Shown here piece after piece: positions 1 to 9,464 of a stretch of DNA of 64,000 nt. The notes under the pieces were generated by a model. It was not told the DNA's origin. It made no database searches and saw only the letters and a list, made by a program, of their open reading frames with translations. The stretch covers positions 41,038,672 to 41,102,671 of the forward strand of contig NC_087062.1 of the NCBI RefSeq assembly GCF_963678635.1. Reading direction: 5' to 3'. The stretch comes from Symsagittifera roscoffensis (Eukaryota > Xenacoelomorpha > Acoela > Convolutidae). The first letter of the stretch is position 1. Every line of letters begins with the position of its first letter. Position numbers and translations under genes: made by a program.

Positions 1-698
1 TTTGATTGCGGTGCTGAATCTTCAACTGCTTCGCGGTCGAGGTACCATTCATCATCCGACGACGAAGAAGAAGTAACTGCATTTGGATCAACCAAATCAT
101 CGCTTTCGATATCACTCTCAACAATTTCTGTGACACGAACTCTACCTGGATCTGGAGCTTCATAGCTGGTGATACTATTCAACAGGTCTCTCAACGAACG
201 GCTCGGTTGAGTATCTAACACAAGAAAGCTATCTTCTGACACATAATTCGTATCCTGCGTAAAGATTTCTTCTTGGTTCGAGCTCTCGTGATCCCAGTCG
301 ACTATCTCATCTTCTTCCTCGAAAAATTTCAGCCAATCGTCTAAATCTTGATCTTTGTGGTGACTGGTGCTATTAGTCTCACTCACGTTCCTTTCGCTAT
401 CATCATCATCATCATCCTGATTGCTATCGGGAAAGATAGAAGCATTTACTGTTCTATAGTGACCGTATGGCAATGTAGAGATACCATCGCTGAGGATGTA
501 TCGCTTATCATCATAGGCTGATAATGCGATTTTGTTTGCTCGAACAGTGTTCAGAATATGCCTCTCGGAGATGATGCGAGTATTTTCGGCTCGTACAAGG
601 TTTCCAGACGCGAGAGTTTTGATGTATTTTTCATGAGTTAGCAACCGTTGAGTCACCTTAGTGATTCCTTTTGCTGAGTGCTTCCGTGTATCTATTAA
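1..698 (-). CDS. Polinton A: PolB C-terminal-like open segment (partial)
   Basis: On the minus strand this stretch is open throughout and runs out of the window at base 1. It starts (near 698) with sequence like the C-terminal end of Polinton PolB, including GITKVTQRLLTHEKY and YILSDGISTLPYGHYR. It then becomes a very acidic tail with a run of six Asp and several Ser/Asp/Glu clusters. It is separated from the main polymerase frame by an A/T homopolymer tract with intron-like edges. Some Polinton genes are thought to be spliced, so an intron is plausible but not shown. No stop codon is visible inside the window. Confidence 0.7.
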
Positions 699-889
699 AA
701 AAATGATGCTCACTAATCATTATATATCTAAATGTTTTGTAAACTAATACTTGAAATTGAAGAAAAAAAGTATGAACGCATCCTTTTCAGAAGATCCACA
801 CCCCCCCTCTCATTTAAAAAAAAGGTGATAACCATTTAACCTATACCTCCCCCCTTACCCCCACCCACAGAAGCACCAAAAAACCTAAG

Positions 890-1290
890 TCATCTCAAAA
901 ATTTCACTCAGTAAAAAATTTTTTCACAAAAAATTTTTTTCATAAAATTTTTTTTTTCAAAATTTTTTTTTTCAAAATTTTTTTTTCAAAAATTTTTTTC
1001 AAAAAATTTTTTTTTCAATTTTTTTTTTCCAAATTTTTTTTTTGATGACAAAATTTTTTTTTCATAAAAATTTTTTTTTTCCAAAATTTTTTTCTAAAAT
1101 TTTTTTTTCCAAATTTTTTTTTTGATGACAAAAATTTTTTTTTTACAAAACGTTTTTTTTAACATTTTTTTTTTAACCAAATTTTTTTTGACGAATTTTT
1201 TTTTAATTTTTTTTCCAACAAAAATTTTTGACATTTTTTTTCTTTCAAAATTTTTCAAAAAAATTTTTCGAAATTTTTTAATTTTTGAAA
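890..1290. repeat. A/T homopolymer tract within the PolB region
   Basis: About 400 bases of short alternating runs such as CAAAAATTTTTTTT, repeated with a period of roughly 17-20 bases. Both strands give only lysine- or phenylalanine-rich translations that resemble no protein family, so reading frames here are artefacts of composition. It lies inside a likely non-coding spacer (about 700-1,345) between two stretches of polymerase-like sequence. Confidence 0.85.
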
Positions 1291-4200
1291 ATAAAAAGCG
1301 CTGTTTGAACAATTTTGAGCCGGTATTATTGAAGGAAATGTACTTACTTTGCGATAGTATTGAATAAAGCTTTGGCTTCAATGCAACGAATTCTGTAATT
1401 ATATCACCCGGGAATTCGTCTTTAAACTTTAAAACTGTAAGTTTGTTTTCTGCATTGTAGAGGAAGTGGTCCGATGGATAATTGGAGAAGTCAAAGTTGT
1501 CCAAAATTTCACGTTTCTCGTACAGTTTCTCATAAAAATTCGAGTTTTTTTCCGTTTTTATTTCGTACATTAGGCTGTCAGTGTCTGAGTACAAGAGGTG
1601 ACAGTTGAAGTTGGGCTTCATAACCTCGTAGTGAAATTTGTACATCTCAAACTTTGCTAGCTCTAGTATACACGCTCCTACAATTGTGGGTACATCCCAT
1701 CTGATTTTCGTTGGTGCTAATGTCAATGCAACCATGTCTTCGCCAAAAATTTTGTAGGTTTCAAATTCAAACTTACTTATATTTCGCATTGTTTCTTCAG
1801 CATCTCGTAAAATCTTGATTTTCATTCTCTTTCTTTTTGACTCACACATTTTTCCATAAATTGAATTGATCAATAGTTTGTACAGGGCTTCTTCAAACTT
1901 GTTTTTTGCCGCTTTTCGTTTGTTTGTATTTAGAGTTATGTACGGTTCGAGCCACAATTCTTGTTTGAACTTTACGATGCGATACAGTTTTGTAACGATA
2001 AGACCAAGCTTCACGTAGAGTTTCAGGAGTTTATAATGAATTATATAATGAGTTTTATCATGTAGAGTTTGTAAAAGTTTTTTCACTTTACCTATTGTGG
2101 GTCCACAGTTTTCATTGTTTTTCATTTGTTCTGAGATATTTGTTTGGTATCTGCTCAACCAATCTTTTTGAACAACTTCCTTAGTGGGTGCCAGTGGATA
2201 GTCACGGTGACTTTCATGCAACAATTCAGGGTATTTTAAATCAATTTCAACAATATAACCGTAGTCTGAATCGTCAGGGGTTGCTAAAATTTCTTCTATT
2301 GACATGGAATTCTCATCTTCGTTTTCTTGATTATTTCTTTCATTTCTAACTCCGATTGTCTCGAAATGACGTGCAGGCAGTTTGTGAGTTTGCATTACTC
2401 CACCGTATAAGTTGTTGGCATCAACCATGAAGCCATAGGTAGTATCTTCGCTCGAATTAAATGTTTCGTTCATTTGCCTGTTGTTTGCAGTGAACTGTCG
2501 TTTTTCAAAGATTGATGCAGTACCACCTCGCATCATTTTTTCAACCATGTCTAAATGATCTCGATCCGTTAGCAATTCAACATCAGCTTTACATACCCGC
2601 TTGAAAGCGTCACCAGCTAAATTGGAAGCGGTGAAATGATGAGCACAATCAAGGCTGTATGTTTCATAGCTGATAGAGCGGAATTCCTCAAAGACACAGG
2701 CTAGGAGCAATGTGTCACATGACAAATATAAGTCATGATAGTCGCGCAGGTTCTGACAATTGAATTGATTAAAAACTTCTTTTGCTTCAACCAAGTTATC
2801 AGCACTAATAGCAATTTTATCTCCGTCTAAACTATTCACCCACTTTTCGAGAGGCGGTAACTCTTTTTCGTCAAACTTTTTACGGTCGGTCATGTAATTA
2901 TAAGGATAGAATCCTTTTCTACGTATGAGAGTTCTACAAGTTTGGCTTACGTTTTGAAAGTGGTTTTCCAGAATTGTAAATTTGTTGTCAGGCAAGTTGT
3001 CAACTAACTTTTGTAGTGATGAGTTTAGAAACTTGAAAGAATCTATAAAACGAAGATACTCATAAATGTTTTGTGTTGTTTGATCTTTTCGTGTAATGGT
3101 TTTAACCACTACTCCGATAATTAGTGAAATATATTTCTCATCGGTGGATGGAATGACTTGTATTGTACTACGCGAGTCACATTCGTTCAACGCTAGACAT
3201 ATATGATGCATGTCATAATTCTGCAAATTGTGTCCCACGACTGGAATGTAATTTATGTTTCTTCGCGCTAAATTACATTTGTCGTGGGTCCATCCTAGAA
3301 ATTTTCCCGAAGAGTGACAGTGATCCAGGCACTTTTCTTCGCTTTCACTGAAGTTTTCTTGACAAATCCAACAGGTTAAAGTTTCTTCTTTACGCAGTTG
3401 GCTGCGATCTCCCAAATAATGTGGTACTTTCCGTTTATAGATGTAAACGTCTCGGGCTAATAGATGTAACTCTTTGATAAAGTTTTCTAAACAATTTTCA
3501 GAGCTGTCAAGACTAAAGAAAAATGGTTGTGAGGACTCATGATCAATAGCAACCATTGAATACCCGGAGGGTTCATGTTTTTCTAGAACGCGAGATGAGG
3601 AAATTTGTGGGTTGTTCATACATGTTGTAACGGGATTCAGGAACGATTCGAAATCAAAATAAACAACAATAGGTGCATACCAGAGAGCTTGAAAGTTTTT
3701 AAATTTATACTTGTGGCAGCCATTTTCAGCTGTTGGCATTATCACTACAGCTGGTTCATGATCTTTACATAATCGCTCATGCGTTTTATGATCAATTTCA
3801 TTGTAATGAATTTGAAAACAGTTACGACACAACTGCAGGAAACTTCGGAATTTTTGCTTTCGAACTTCACAAACAAATCGGAGCAGGTCTTTTATCAAAA
3901 CAAAGTGGTGCATTCCGGGTTCATATAACAAAAGCAGATCCATAATAAAATTATCTGAACTTTCAAACTTTGAGACAATCATTGGAATGAGATCTCCTTT
4001 TTGATATTGAAACACGTTTACTTGAACGTTATTAAGTCGCTCGAATTGAGGAATCGTGTTCAAGCTCATAGGCATAACGAAATCATCAGAAGCCTGATGC
4101 GTTCCAGGCTTTGTATAGGTGTGTGGATCTGTCTCTTCAAGTTTAGGATCAACTAACCTACCGACTATTAGATCAGGCTTATATCTAAGATGATAGGCGG

Positions 4201-5131
4201 CAGTGTAGCATAACAAAAAGCAATTGTGGTCGTTGTGATTACGAATATTAATTAATTGTTGCGAATTTGCTATTTTTGCAGGGAGAGGTATAAACGAAGA
4301 GCCTCTGATTGGTAACATTTTTCCGATTTTAATGTAAAGCTCATTTACACGCTGCAGAACCCAGCCGCTACCATGGGCTGAAAAATTCTGGAACACAGCT
4401 TCCATTTTTCCGAGCATTTCGAGAAATAATTCATCAGACAAACCGTTTGCATAAAGGGGAGTCATCATAGAATTAGCGAAAATTTCAATGCGTTCGTCTT
4501 CAGGTTGTTGCACGCTTTGGTCCGAAACAACAGTAGCATGCTTGATTAAAGTAAGTTTAGCCGAAAATTGTACTTTGCAGGGTCCATTACAGGTTCTATC
4601 TAATATCAAACTTTGAATCTCATTTTTTTTCAAGGTCATAAATTCGATAAGATCATGTTCAATATTTTGGTTGGGAATAATAAAAGTCATTAACGTATTT
4701 TTCATGGCTGATTCATGAACTTCAATTGAAGCTGGAAAGTTATCAATATCGCTTGCTTGTGTGATTGAGCTAGAGGGGTTGCTGAGTGATGTTAGTTGTT
4801 GATCCAAAACAGGTAACCCATGCTCTGATTGCATGTGATCCTTGAAATCTTTAAGTTCACAAAAACCAAGCCGACAATACCGACATAAATTGTTAAATTT
4901 TTGATGATCTGATTCAATATGCTGCTGTAATTTTGATAGCAGTAAAGTGTTAAAATTACAATGGTAGCAAGTAAAAATGGGTAATTCTTTTTCAACAGCG
5001 TGAAAGTTTCGTTCATGACGAGATCTATTAGTTTTTATTGTAAAAACTTTGGGACAATAGTTACACTTGAAACCCATTTCGCTCTGGAACTGTTTTAAAG
5101 CGAAGCAGGAAAGGGAATGAATCCCAACCAA
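1094..5131 (-). CDS. POLB: Polinton A: protein-primed DNA polymerase B
   Basis: Family B, protein-primed DNA polymerase that would copy the element's own DNA. Near the N-terminus (about residues 20-110) are C2H2-type fingers (CNYCPKVF...H). The 3'-5' exonuclease motifs are YFDFESF (about residue 490) and VVGHNLQNYD (about 640). Between them is a Cys/His module, CWICQENF...CLDHCH (about 585-620), like the endonuclease VII/HNH-type zinc domain seen in other Polinton polymerases. Polymerase motifs are DANNLYGGVMQ (motif A, about 905), LLINSIYGK (motif B, about 1090) and YSDTDS (motif C, about 1180). Family-like sequence ends near 1,345; the last lysine-rich 80 or so codons are translated A/T repeat. 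An alternative start is the Met at 5,077. Confidence 0.93.
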   Translation of the reverse strand: MVGIHSLSCFALKQFQSEMGFKCNYCPKVFTIKTNRSRHERNFHAVEKELPIFTCYHCNFNTLLLSKLQQHIESDHQKFNNLCRYCRLGFCELKDFKDHMQSEHGLPVLDQQLTSLSNPSSSITQASDIDNFPASIEVHESAMKNTLMTFIIPNQNIEHDLIEFMTLKKNEIQSLILDRTCNGPCKVQFSAKLTLIKHATVVSDQSVQQPEDERIEIFANSMMTPLYANGLSDELFLEMLGKMEAVFQNFSAHGSGWVLQRVNELYIKIGKMLPIRGSSFIPLPAKIANSQQLINIRNHNDHNCFLLCYTAAYHLRYKPDLIVGRLVDPKLEETDPHTYTKPGTHQASDDFVMPMSLNTIPQFERLNNVQVNVFQYQKGDLIPMIVSKFESSDNFIMDLLLLYEPGMHHFVLIKDLLRFVCEVRKQKFRSFLQLCRNCFQIHYNEIDHKTHERLCKDHEPAVVIMPTAENGCHKYKFKNFQALWYAPIVVYFDFESFLNPVTTCMNNPQISSSRVLEKHEPSGYSMVAIDHESSQPFFFSLDSSENCLENFIKELHLLARDVYIYKRKVPHYLGDRSQLRKEETLTCWICQENFSESEEKCLDHCHSSGKFLGWTHDKCNLARRNINYIPVVGHNLQNYDMHHICLALNECDSRSTIQVIPSTDEKYISLIIGVVVKTITRKDQTTQNIYEYLRFIDSFKFLNSSLQKLVDNLPDNKFTILENHFQNVSQTCRTLIRRKGFYPYNYMTDRKKFDEKELPPLEKWVNSLDGDKIAISADNLVEAKEVFNQFNCQNLRDYHDLYLSCDTLLLACVFEEFRSISYETYSLDCAHHFTASNLAGDAFKRVCKADVELLTDRDHLDMVEKMMRGGTASIFEKRQFTANNRQMNETFNSSEDTTYGFMVDANNLYGGVMQTHKLPARHFETIGVRNERNNQENEDENSMSIEEILATPDDSDYGYIVEIDLKYPELLHESHRDYPLAPTKEVVQKDWLSRYQTNISEQMKNNENCGPTIGKVKKLLQTLHDKTHYIIHYKLLKLYVKLGLIVTKLYRIVKFKQELWLEPYITLNTNKRKAAKNKFEEALYKLLINSIYGKMCESKRKRMKIKILRDAEETMRNISKFEFETYKIFGEDMVALTLAPTKIRWDVPTIVGACILELAKFEMYKFHYEVMKPNFNCHLLYSDTDSLMYEIKTEKNSNFYEKLYEKREILDNFDFSNYPSDHFLYNAENKLTVLKFKDEFPGDIITEFVALKPKLYSILSQSKYISFNNTGSKLFKQRFLFSKIKKFRKIFLKNFERKKMSKIFVGKKIKKKFVKKNLVKKKMLKKTFCKKKIFVIKKKIWKKKF

Positions 5132-5194
5132 ACGCCAAAAAGTTTAAATTACTGCGCTTCGATTCCTTTTTCCCCTTCTCGGTTTGAATTTGAA

Positions 5195-5270
5195 TAGCTT
5201 TTCCCGCTTAACTTTGAATTTGAACTCTTTTCCCGCCGAAATTTGAATTACATTTGAATTTCCCGCCATA
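5195..5270 (-). promoter_or_regulatory. Three E2F-like sites upstream of PolB
   Basis: TTTTCCCGC at 5,199, TTTTCCCGCC at 5,228 and ATTTCCCGCC at 5,258 each match the E2F core TTTSSCGC. They sit 29-30 bases apart inside a diverged ~30-base repeat that also carries TTTGAATTTGAA. The group lies 70-140 bases before the polymerase start. By analogy with E2F-driven replication genes this would tie expression to S phase; binding is inferred from motifs only. Confidence 0.5.
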
Positions 5271-6706
5271 ACTGTCAAACTCAAATTCGATTGGGCGAAA
5301 CAGATTAATTTCTGTTTGAATTGTTATCATTACTACAAATGATAAAAGTTAATCGAAGCAAATCAAGTTTGAGCTAAATTTTTATCCAAAATGATTTTAG
5401 AGCCAAGTGATAAAAGTTTTAGTTTTTTATTTTATCAATTCAAGTTATAAGTTGAGAAAATTTTCGAAATTGCGAATAAAAGTTGAGCATGTCACAACAC
5501 ATGATAAATCCTAAATATCCCAATTGTCATGGGGACAGAATACTCTATAAAAATGTCAAAATTTGAATCAAAAACAGTTGAAATGATGAATAAGTAAAAC
5601 AGAAACTGAAAAACTGTCAGTTTTTTAACTTTCCAGGCGCATTGTTACCAATGATGTCAATCACGGAGCGGTTGCACGGTCCATGTCATCATGAATTTGT
5701 CTCAATTGTCTTTCGATATGAAAAAAAAGTCAGAAAAAATACTTTTCTGTAAAGAAAAATGAGTTTGTTGTTTTAGGGGGGATTAAGGGGATTAGCGTTT
5801 TTCTCGAAGACTATTGAAAAAACATCTACTCCCACAATCTCATTAGTTGTGCCCCTCATTGCACTTTCATAACAACACTACTTGCTCATAATAAAAAAAG
5901 GCGTCTTCTGGTTGAAAATCGCATTTTTTCGGAAAAATGAAAAAACGATGAGTCATCAATTAAAAAATTTGATTTTTATTATTTTTCTCAAATATTTAAC
6001 ATGATGATGAATGCTTGTATTTTTTTAAAAAGATCATTTTTGGAGACAACAGTATCAATGATCATATGGTAAATCCAATTTGAAGAAAAATAAAAAATTA
6101 TTGCATTTTTTTTTCCTTTTTGTAATTAAAAAATCAAATTTTTAACTAGAAAACATTAAAAAAATATTTATTTTTAACAAAAAGTTGGTTTTCAACATCT
6201 TTTATACTATTTCTTATTATACTCAATTTGTATGATAATTAAATGAATAAACAAATGACAATAAAGGTTTACAACCAAAATTATTTTTTTACAGTTTTTT
6301 GACGTTAATTATCTTTTTTTTTTTTTCAAAAAACGAAATTGATATTTTTTTATCTTGTTTTCAAAAAAATTAGCATAAATATGGATGCTTTTCAATTTTT
6401 CTCAAGATCAATCATGTAAATAAGAACATCAATGTTAATATGTTAACTCCTATTTGTGGAAAAAATGAAAATTTTACGGACTTTTTTGTTTTTAATTGGA
6501 AAAAAAATAGTCAATTAATTGAAAAAAAACTGATTTTTTTAACTTCAAATTTTAAAGGCTTTTATACTAAATTTTTAATCAGAACACAATCGTGTGATAA
6601 ATAATGAACAAACACAAGATATAAACTCAAACTCAATTTTAAAGTTAATTTATTATACACAATAAAAACAAACAAAAATCAATAAAACTCAACCTCAGTT
6701 TCAAAG
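5271..6706. other. AT-rich non-coding spacer of Polinton A
   Basis: No frame of family interest is visible. The spacer separates the polymerase start from the next minus-strand gene. Its second half is an old direct duplication (separate entry). AATAAA-type signals near 6,240 and 6,660 could serve the minus- or plus-strand transcripts, but none is specific. Confidence 0.6.
5940..6640. repeat. Diverged ~360-bp direct duplication
   Basis: Two successive blocks of about 300-360 bases share an ordered set of landmarks: TTTTTCTCAA, ATGATGATGAATGCTT versus ATATGGATGCTT, ATCAATG, AGTTAAC/GGTAAATCC, CTTTTATACTA and AAATGAATAAACAAATGA versus AATAATGAACAAACA. The CTTTTATACTA landmarks at about 6,200 and 6,558 give the offset. 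The copies are too diverged for a recent event. Confidence 0.5.
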
Positions 6707-7372
6707 TTATATAAGGTCCAAATACTCCTGCGCTTTCTCTAGTGTTGTTAGCTTCCGTTTTTTCTTTGGTGCAAGGCATAGAGAAGGAGTCAAATTTTCC
6801 ATATGATTACTCACTGTCGCTTCGGGGGTGCGCGTTGGAGTTGAAGAATCTGGTTCATCAAGCCATGGTGACACTGTAGGAGAAGGATCAGCTTTCGGGG
6901 TAACTAATAATGGTGATTCAATCTGTTCCATTCCCCATAAACGATCAAAAAATTCAATTTCTTCAAAGTATTCTAACTGGTTTTCACACATCGGAGTAAC
7001 ATCACAATCGTATTTATACAAAATTTTTTTTACTGGTTTTGATAAAGTTGAAATATCAACCTGAAGAGCAAGAGGCTTGTCAGGATCCGTATATTTACCG
7101 GAATTTGTAAGGTAACTCAAATACTTTATATTCAGTTCTTCGTCCTTCTTTGAGTTTTTTAAGGAAAGTTTACTGAATAAATGTAAAAAATTTTTGGGAA
7201 TCATAACGTGATGAGTACAAGTCCACTCATCAGAATTGAAACTTTTTTCTTCGTTAATTATTGCTACAAAATTACCGTGAACGGTTTCATAAAAAATGGT
7301 TCTTTCGTGATTGGAATATCCGGCAATAATATAACAAGGCATTTTTGAAGAAAAGTTGGAAGAAAAGGACAA
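6707..7372 (-). CDS. Polinton A: unknown protein with C-terminal NLS
   Basis: Not recognised. 221 residues from the first Met; the Met at 7,342 (MPCYIIAGYSNHERT) may be the true start because the first ten residues are Ser/Phe-rich and low-information. The N-terminal ~140 residues look like a compact alpha/beta domain, followed by a Pro/Ser/Thr-rich linker. Near residues 202-209 is a PKKKRK motif, the classic SV40-type monopartite nuclear localisation signal. The gene is divergent from the plus-strand block that begins at 7,826. A nuclear accessory or early protein is a reasonable inference, nothing more. Confidence 0.6.
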   Translation of the reverse strand: MSFSSNFSSKMPCYIIAGYSNHERTIFYETVHGNFVAIINEEKSFNSDEWTCTHHVMIPKNFLHLFSKLSLKNSKKDEELNIKYLSYLTNSGKYTDPDKPLALQVDISTLSKPVKKILYKYDCDVTPMCENQLEYFEEIEFFDRLWGMEQIESPLLVTPKADPSPTVSPWLDEPDSSTPTRTPEATVSNHMENLTPSLCLAPKKKRKLTTLEKAQEYLDLI

Positions 7373-7825
7373 ACGTAACGCGGAGAGAAATGAAACTGAA
7401 ATGAATTGTGAAAACGCCTCAAGAGATTAAAATAGGGATTGGTTCTTCTAAAATTAGAAATTTCAAGACCTCCTATGTAGTTTTTGATCAGTTTAATACG
7501 GGAGGGTGTGTAAAATATTTATTTTACCTTGCGTGGTATTCTATGTTTATCTAAATTGCATTCAAACAAATAGCTTGTATCAAAAACAACGTTTAAACAT
7601 TGTGACCTTTAACACCCATTAAAATTCTTATCAGTTGTACATGCACAAAATACTTATCCATTTGAACTAAATTGCAATCCAATATCTTTGCGATATAAAC
7701 TACATGTGTAGATAAATTAGAATAGATACAACGCTTTCTTTTGTAGACATATACAATCAATCGAAACCATTCATTTCTTTCTATTCAGTTTTGAATCAAG
7801 TTACTTTGAATTCTCACTCGTTACA
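7373..7825. promoter_or_regulatory. Divergent promoter region of Polinton A
   Basis: About 450 bases between divergent gene starts at 7,372 (minus) and 7,826 (plus). It must hold promoter elements for both directions. It is AT-rich with no clear TATA box or repeated operator; AGATAAATT-type stretches occur near 7,710. The call rests on position only. Confidence 0.4.
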
Positions 7826-8197
7826 ATGAATAAAACAAAAACAAGCACCACAGCAAATGCAGATAAAGATTTTGGCGATTGCTATTTCGATATTTCGGAA
7901 AACAGTAAAAGATTAGTGCGTGCTACATTGAAAACATATGACCAAACTGGAACTTATGTATTCCTGAAAGTTTTCAAAAAAGCAACTGAAGGCGCTGAAT
8001 TTGAATGTGTACAAAGACTTTCCTTAAGCAGTGAAGAATTTTCAAAATTACTAAAGTCGGGAAAGTCAATCCGAGCGCAAACAAGTGAAATTTCTGATAC
8101 TGTTGAAAACAAAGACAAACCACAGTCTAACTGTAAACGAGCCAGGAAATCTCAACTTTCCTCAAACACAAACGATTTCAAGCACGACTCGAATTAA
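7826..8197 (+). CDS. Polinton A: PC4-like small protein
   Basis: 123 residues. After an 18-residue polar start, residues 19-80 follow the layout of the PC4/Sub1 single-strand DNA-binding fold. FDISENSKRLVRATLKTY resembles the F-x-I-x(4)-V strand of PC4. YVFLKVFKKA falls at the next strand. RLSLSSEEFSKLLKS matches the GISLNPEQWSQLK element before the dimer helix. The tail is basic and Ser-rich. It opens the plus-strand operon-like block and is 14 bases from the next gene. A role as single-strand DNA-binding or transcription factor is inferred from pattern only; I could not run a profile search. Confidence 0.5.
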   Translation: MNKTKTSTTANADKDFGDCYFDISENSKRLVRATLKTYDQTGTYVFLKVFKKATEGAEFECVQRLSLSSEEFSKLLKSGKSIRAQTSEISDTVENKDKPQSNCKRARKSQLSSNTNDFKHDSN

Positions 8198-8211
8198 TTT
8201 TCCTTTACAAA

Positions 8212-9000
8212 ATGGCAGAAGCTATGTTCGAAGTTGTGTTACCTGATTATTTCAAAAAATTTCAACCAAATTTCAAATTTGTTATCACTGAAAAAATTCC
8301 TAATTTATCTACTTTTAAAAGTTATGCTTTTGGAAGCCACTTCAAATCTGAATATTGCCCTTTTTCAGTCGAGAATGAAAAAAAAACTCATTACCATATA
8401 TTGATTCAAGTAGATTCAGAGGAACAATTAAACCAATTTTTTCCTTCCCAAAAATGTTTCAGTGTTCCTTGTATTTTCACTTGCTTCAAATACTTAGTTT
8501 CTCCTGCTAAAGATGTCAAAGGACACGGTGAGTTATTTGACAAGCTTAAACTAGCTCTCACTTATTCAGCACAACCTGTTGCAGCCAATCTCGATTTGTT
8601 AGATTTCACTGCAATCAAAAAACGTTTACCCAATTTATTGCTTTCTACAACATCATCTAACAAACAAACTTCACCAAATCAAAACGTTTGCAAGAAATCT
8701 CCGGCCGTTGGGGGACAGAAACGAATTGATAATACAGTTACGCATGCTGCATCGTCGACGTCAAACAAATCCGTAAGAGTTTCGAATTCAGTTTCAAAGA
8801 AACATACAGAAAGCAGACATGTTCAAACAGATGAGATGAATACAGAAACTTTGAAAAGATTTGAAAGTTTAATTAATGGACCCCATTCTGCCGCATTTTG
8901 TAAAATAATGGATATTTTGACAAGTGGATATGGAAAACTTGATGTAGATACTGATGTTTTGTTTGTGAAATTTATTGTTGAAGAGAAAGTTAAGTTTTAA
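8212..9000 (+). CDS. Polinton A: unknown protein with an HxH motif
   Basis: 262 residues, no confident family. The N-terminal 110 residues contain KTHYHILIQ (His60, His62), a hydrophobic-His-x-His-hydrophobic strand like motif II of HUH Rep-type nucleases, then FKYLVSPAKD (Tyr94) about 30 residues later where such enzymes carry their tyrosine. The motif III lysine spacing is not canonical. The middle is a Ser/Thr/Lys-rich linker and the last ~50 residues form a small helical segment. It sits directly after the PC4-like gene, consistent with a replication-related pair. An RNA- or DNA-binding protein without nuclease activity is equally possible. Confidence 0.55.
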   Translation: MAEAMFEVVLPDYFKKFQPNFKFVITEKIPNLSTFKSYAFGSHFKSEYCPFSVENEKKTHYHILIQVDSEEQLNQFFPSQKCFSVPCIFTCFKYLVSPAKDVKGHGELFDKLKLALTYSAQPVAANLDLLDFTAIKKRLPNLLLSTTSSNKQTSPNQNVCKKSPAVGGQKRIDNTVTHAASSTSNKSVRVSNSVSKKHTESRHVQTDEMNTETLKRFESLINGPHSAAFCKIMDILTSGYGKLDVDTDVLFVKFIVEEKVKF

Positions 9001-9047
9001 TTGATACTTTTCATTATTCCTTTTTCATTATATTGAGTTCAGTAAAC

Positions 9048-9455
9048 ATGATTTCAACTTTCGATTTAAAACTCATTCATGAAATTTTTATAGACTTAAA
9101 ATCACAATATCCAGACAAATCAGTCAGATTTCAGTATTTTTTAGCCACTTGTTTGTATTTAGATGCTGATATTAATTTGGATTTTGTTTTGAAAAACAGA
9201 CCATATGGTGGTTTAATTGGAATAGACAATTCGTCGCTCGACAAACACTTGAAACATTTCAAATTTCTTAGAATACATGCTATTTTGCATGACGCAGCAG
9301 GATATTTGCAAGAAAAAAATCATACCGGTCCTGGGTACACATATGTTTTGCCTTGTCCAATAAAAAACTGTTACCTGGGTCACGTGACAGGTATTGCGTT
9401 TTGCTTATTTCTTAAAACATTCAGACCAAAGTTATTTCGTTTGTTGGAATGTTGA
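9048..9455 (+). CDS. Polinton A: unknown 135-residue protein
   Basis: Not recognised. The start chosen is the ATG at 9,048 (MISTFDLKLIHEIF); the frame is open slightly upstream but with no ATG. It appears mixed helical, with a Cys/His-containing C-terminal part (HAILHDAAGYLQEKNH, then CPIKNCYLGH) that could bind a metal. It lies between the HxH gene and the DEDD-like gene in the same direction, so probably part of the same transcription unit. Confidence 0.5.
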   Translation: MISTFDLKLIHEIFIDLKSQYPDKSVRFQYFLATCLYLDADINLDFVLKNRPYGGLIGIDNSSLDKHLKHFKFLRIHAILHDAAGYLQEKNHTGPGYTYVLPCPIKNCYLGHVTGIAFCLFLKTFRPKLFRLLEC

Positions 9456-9464
9456 GTGAAAGTC

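Noticed and set aside
1122-1367. Plus-strand Phe-rich open frame
   Set aside because: Produced by the A/T homopolymer tract; no protein-like composition.
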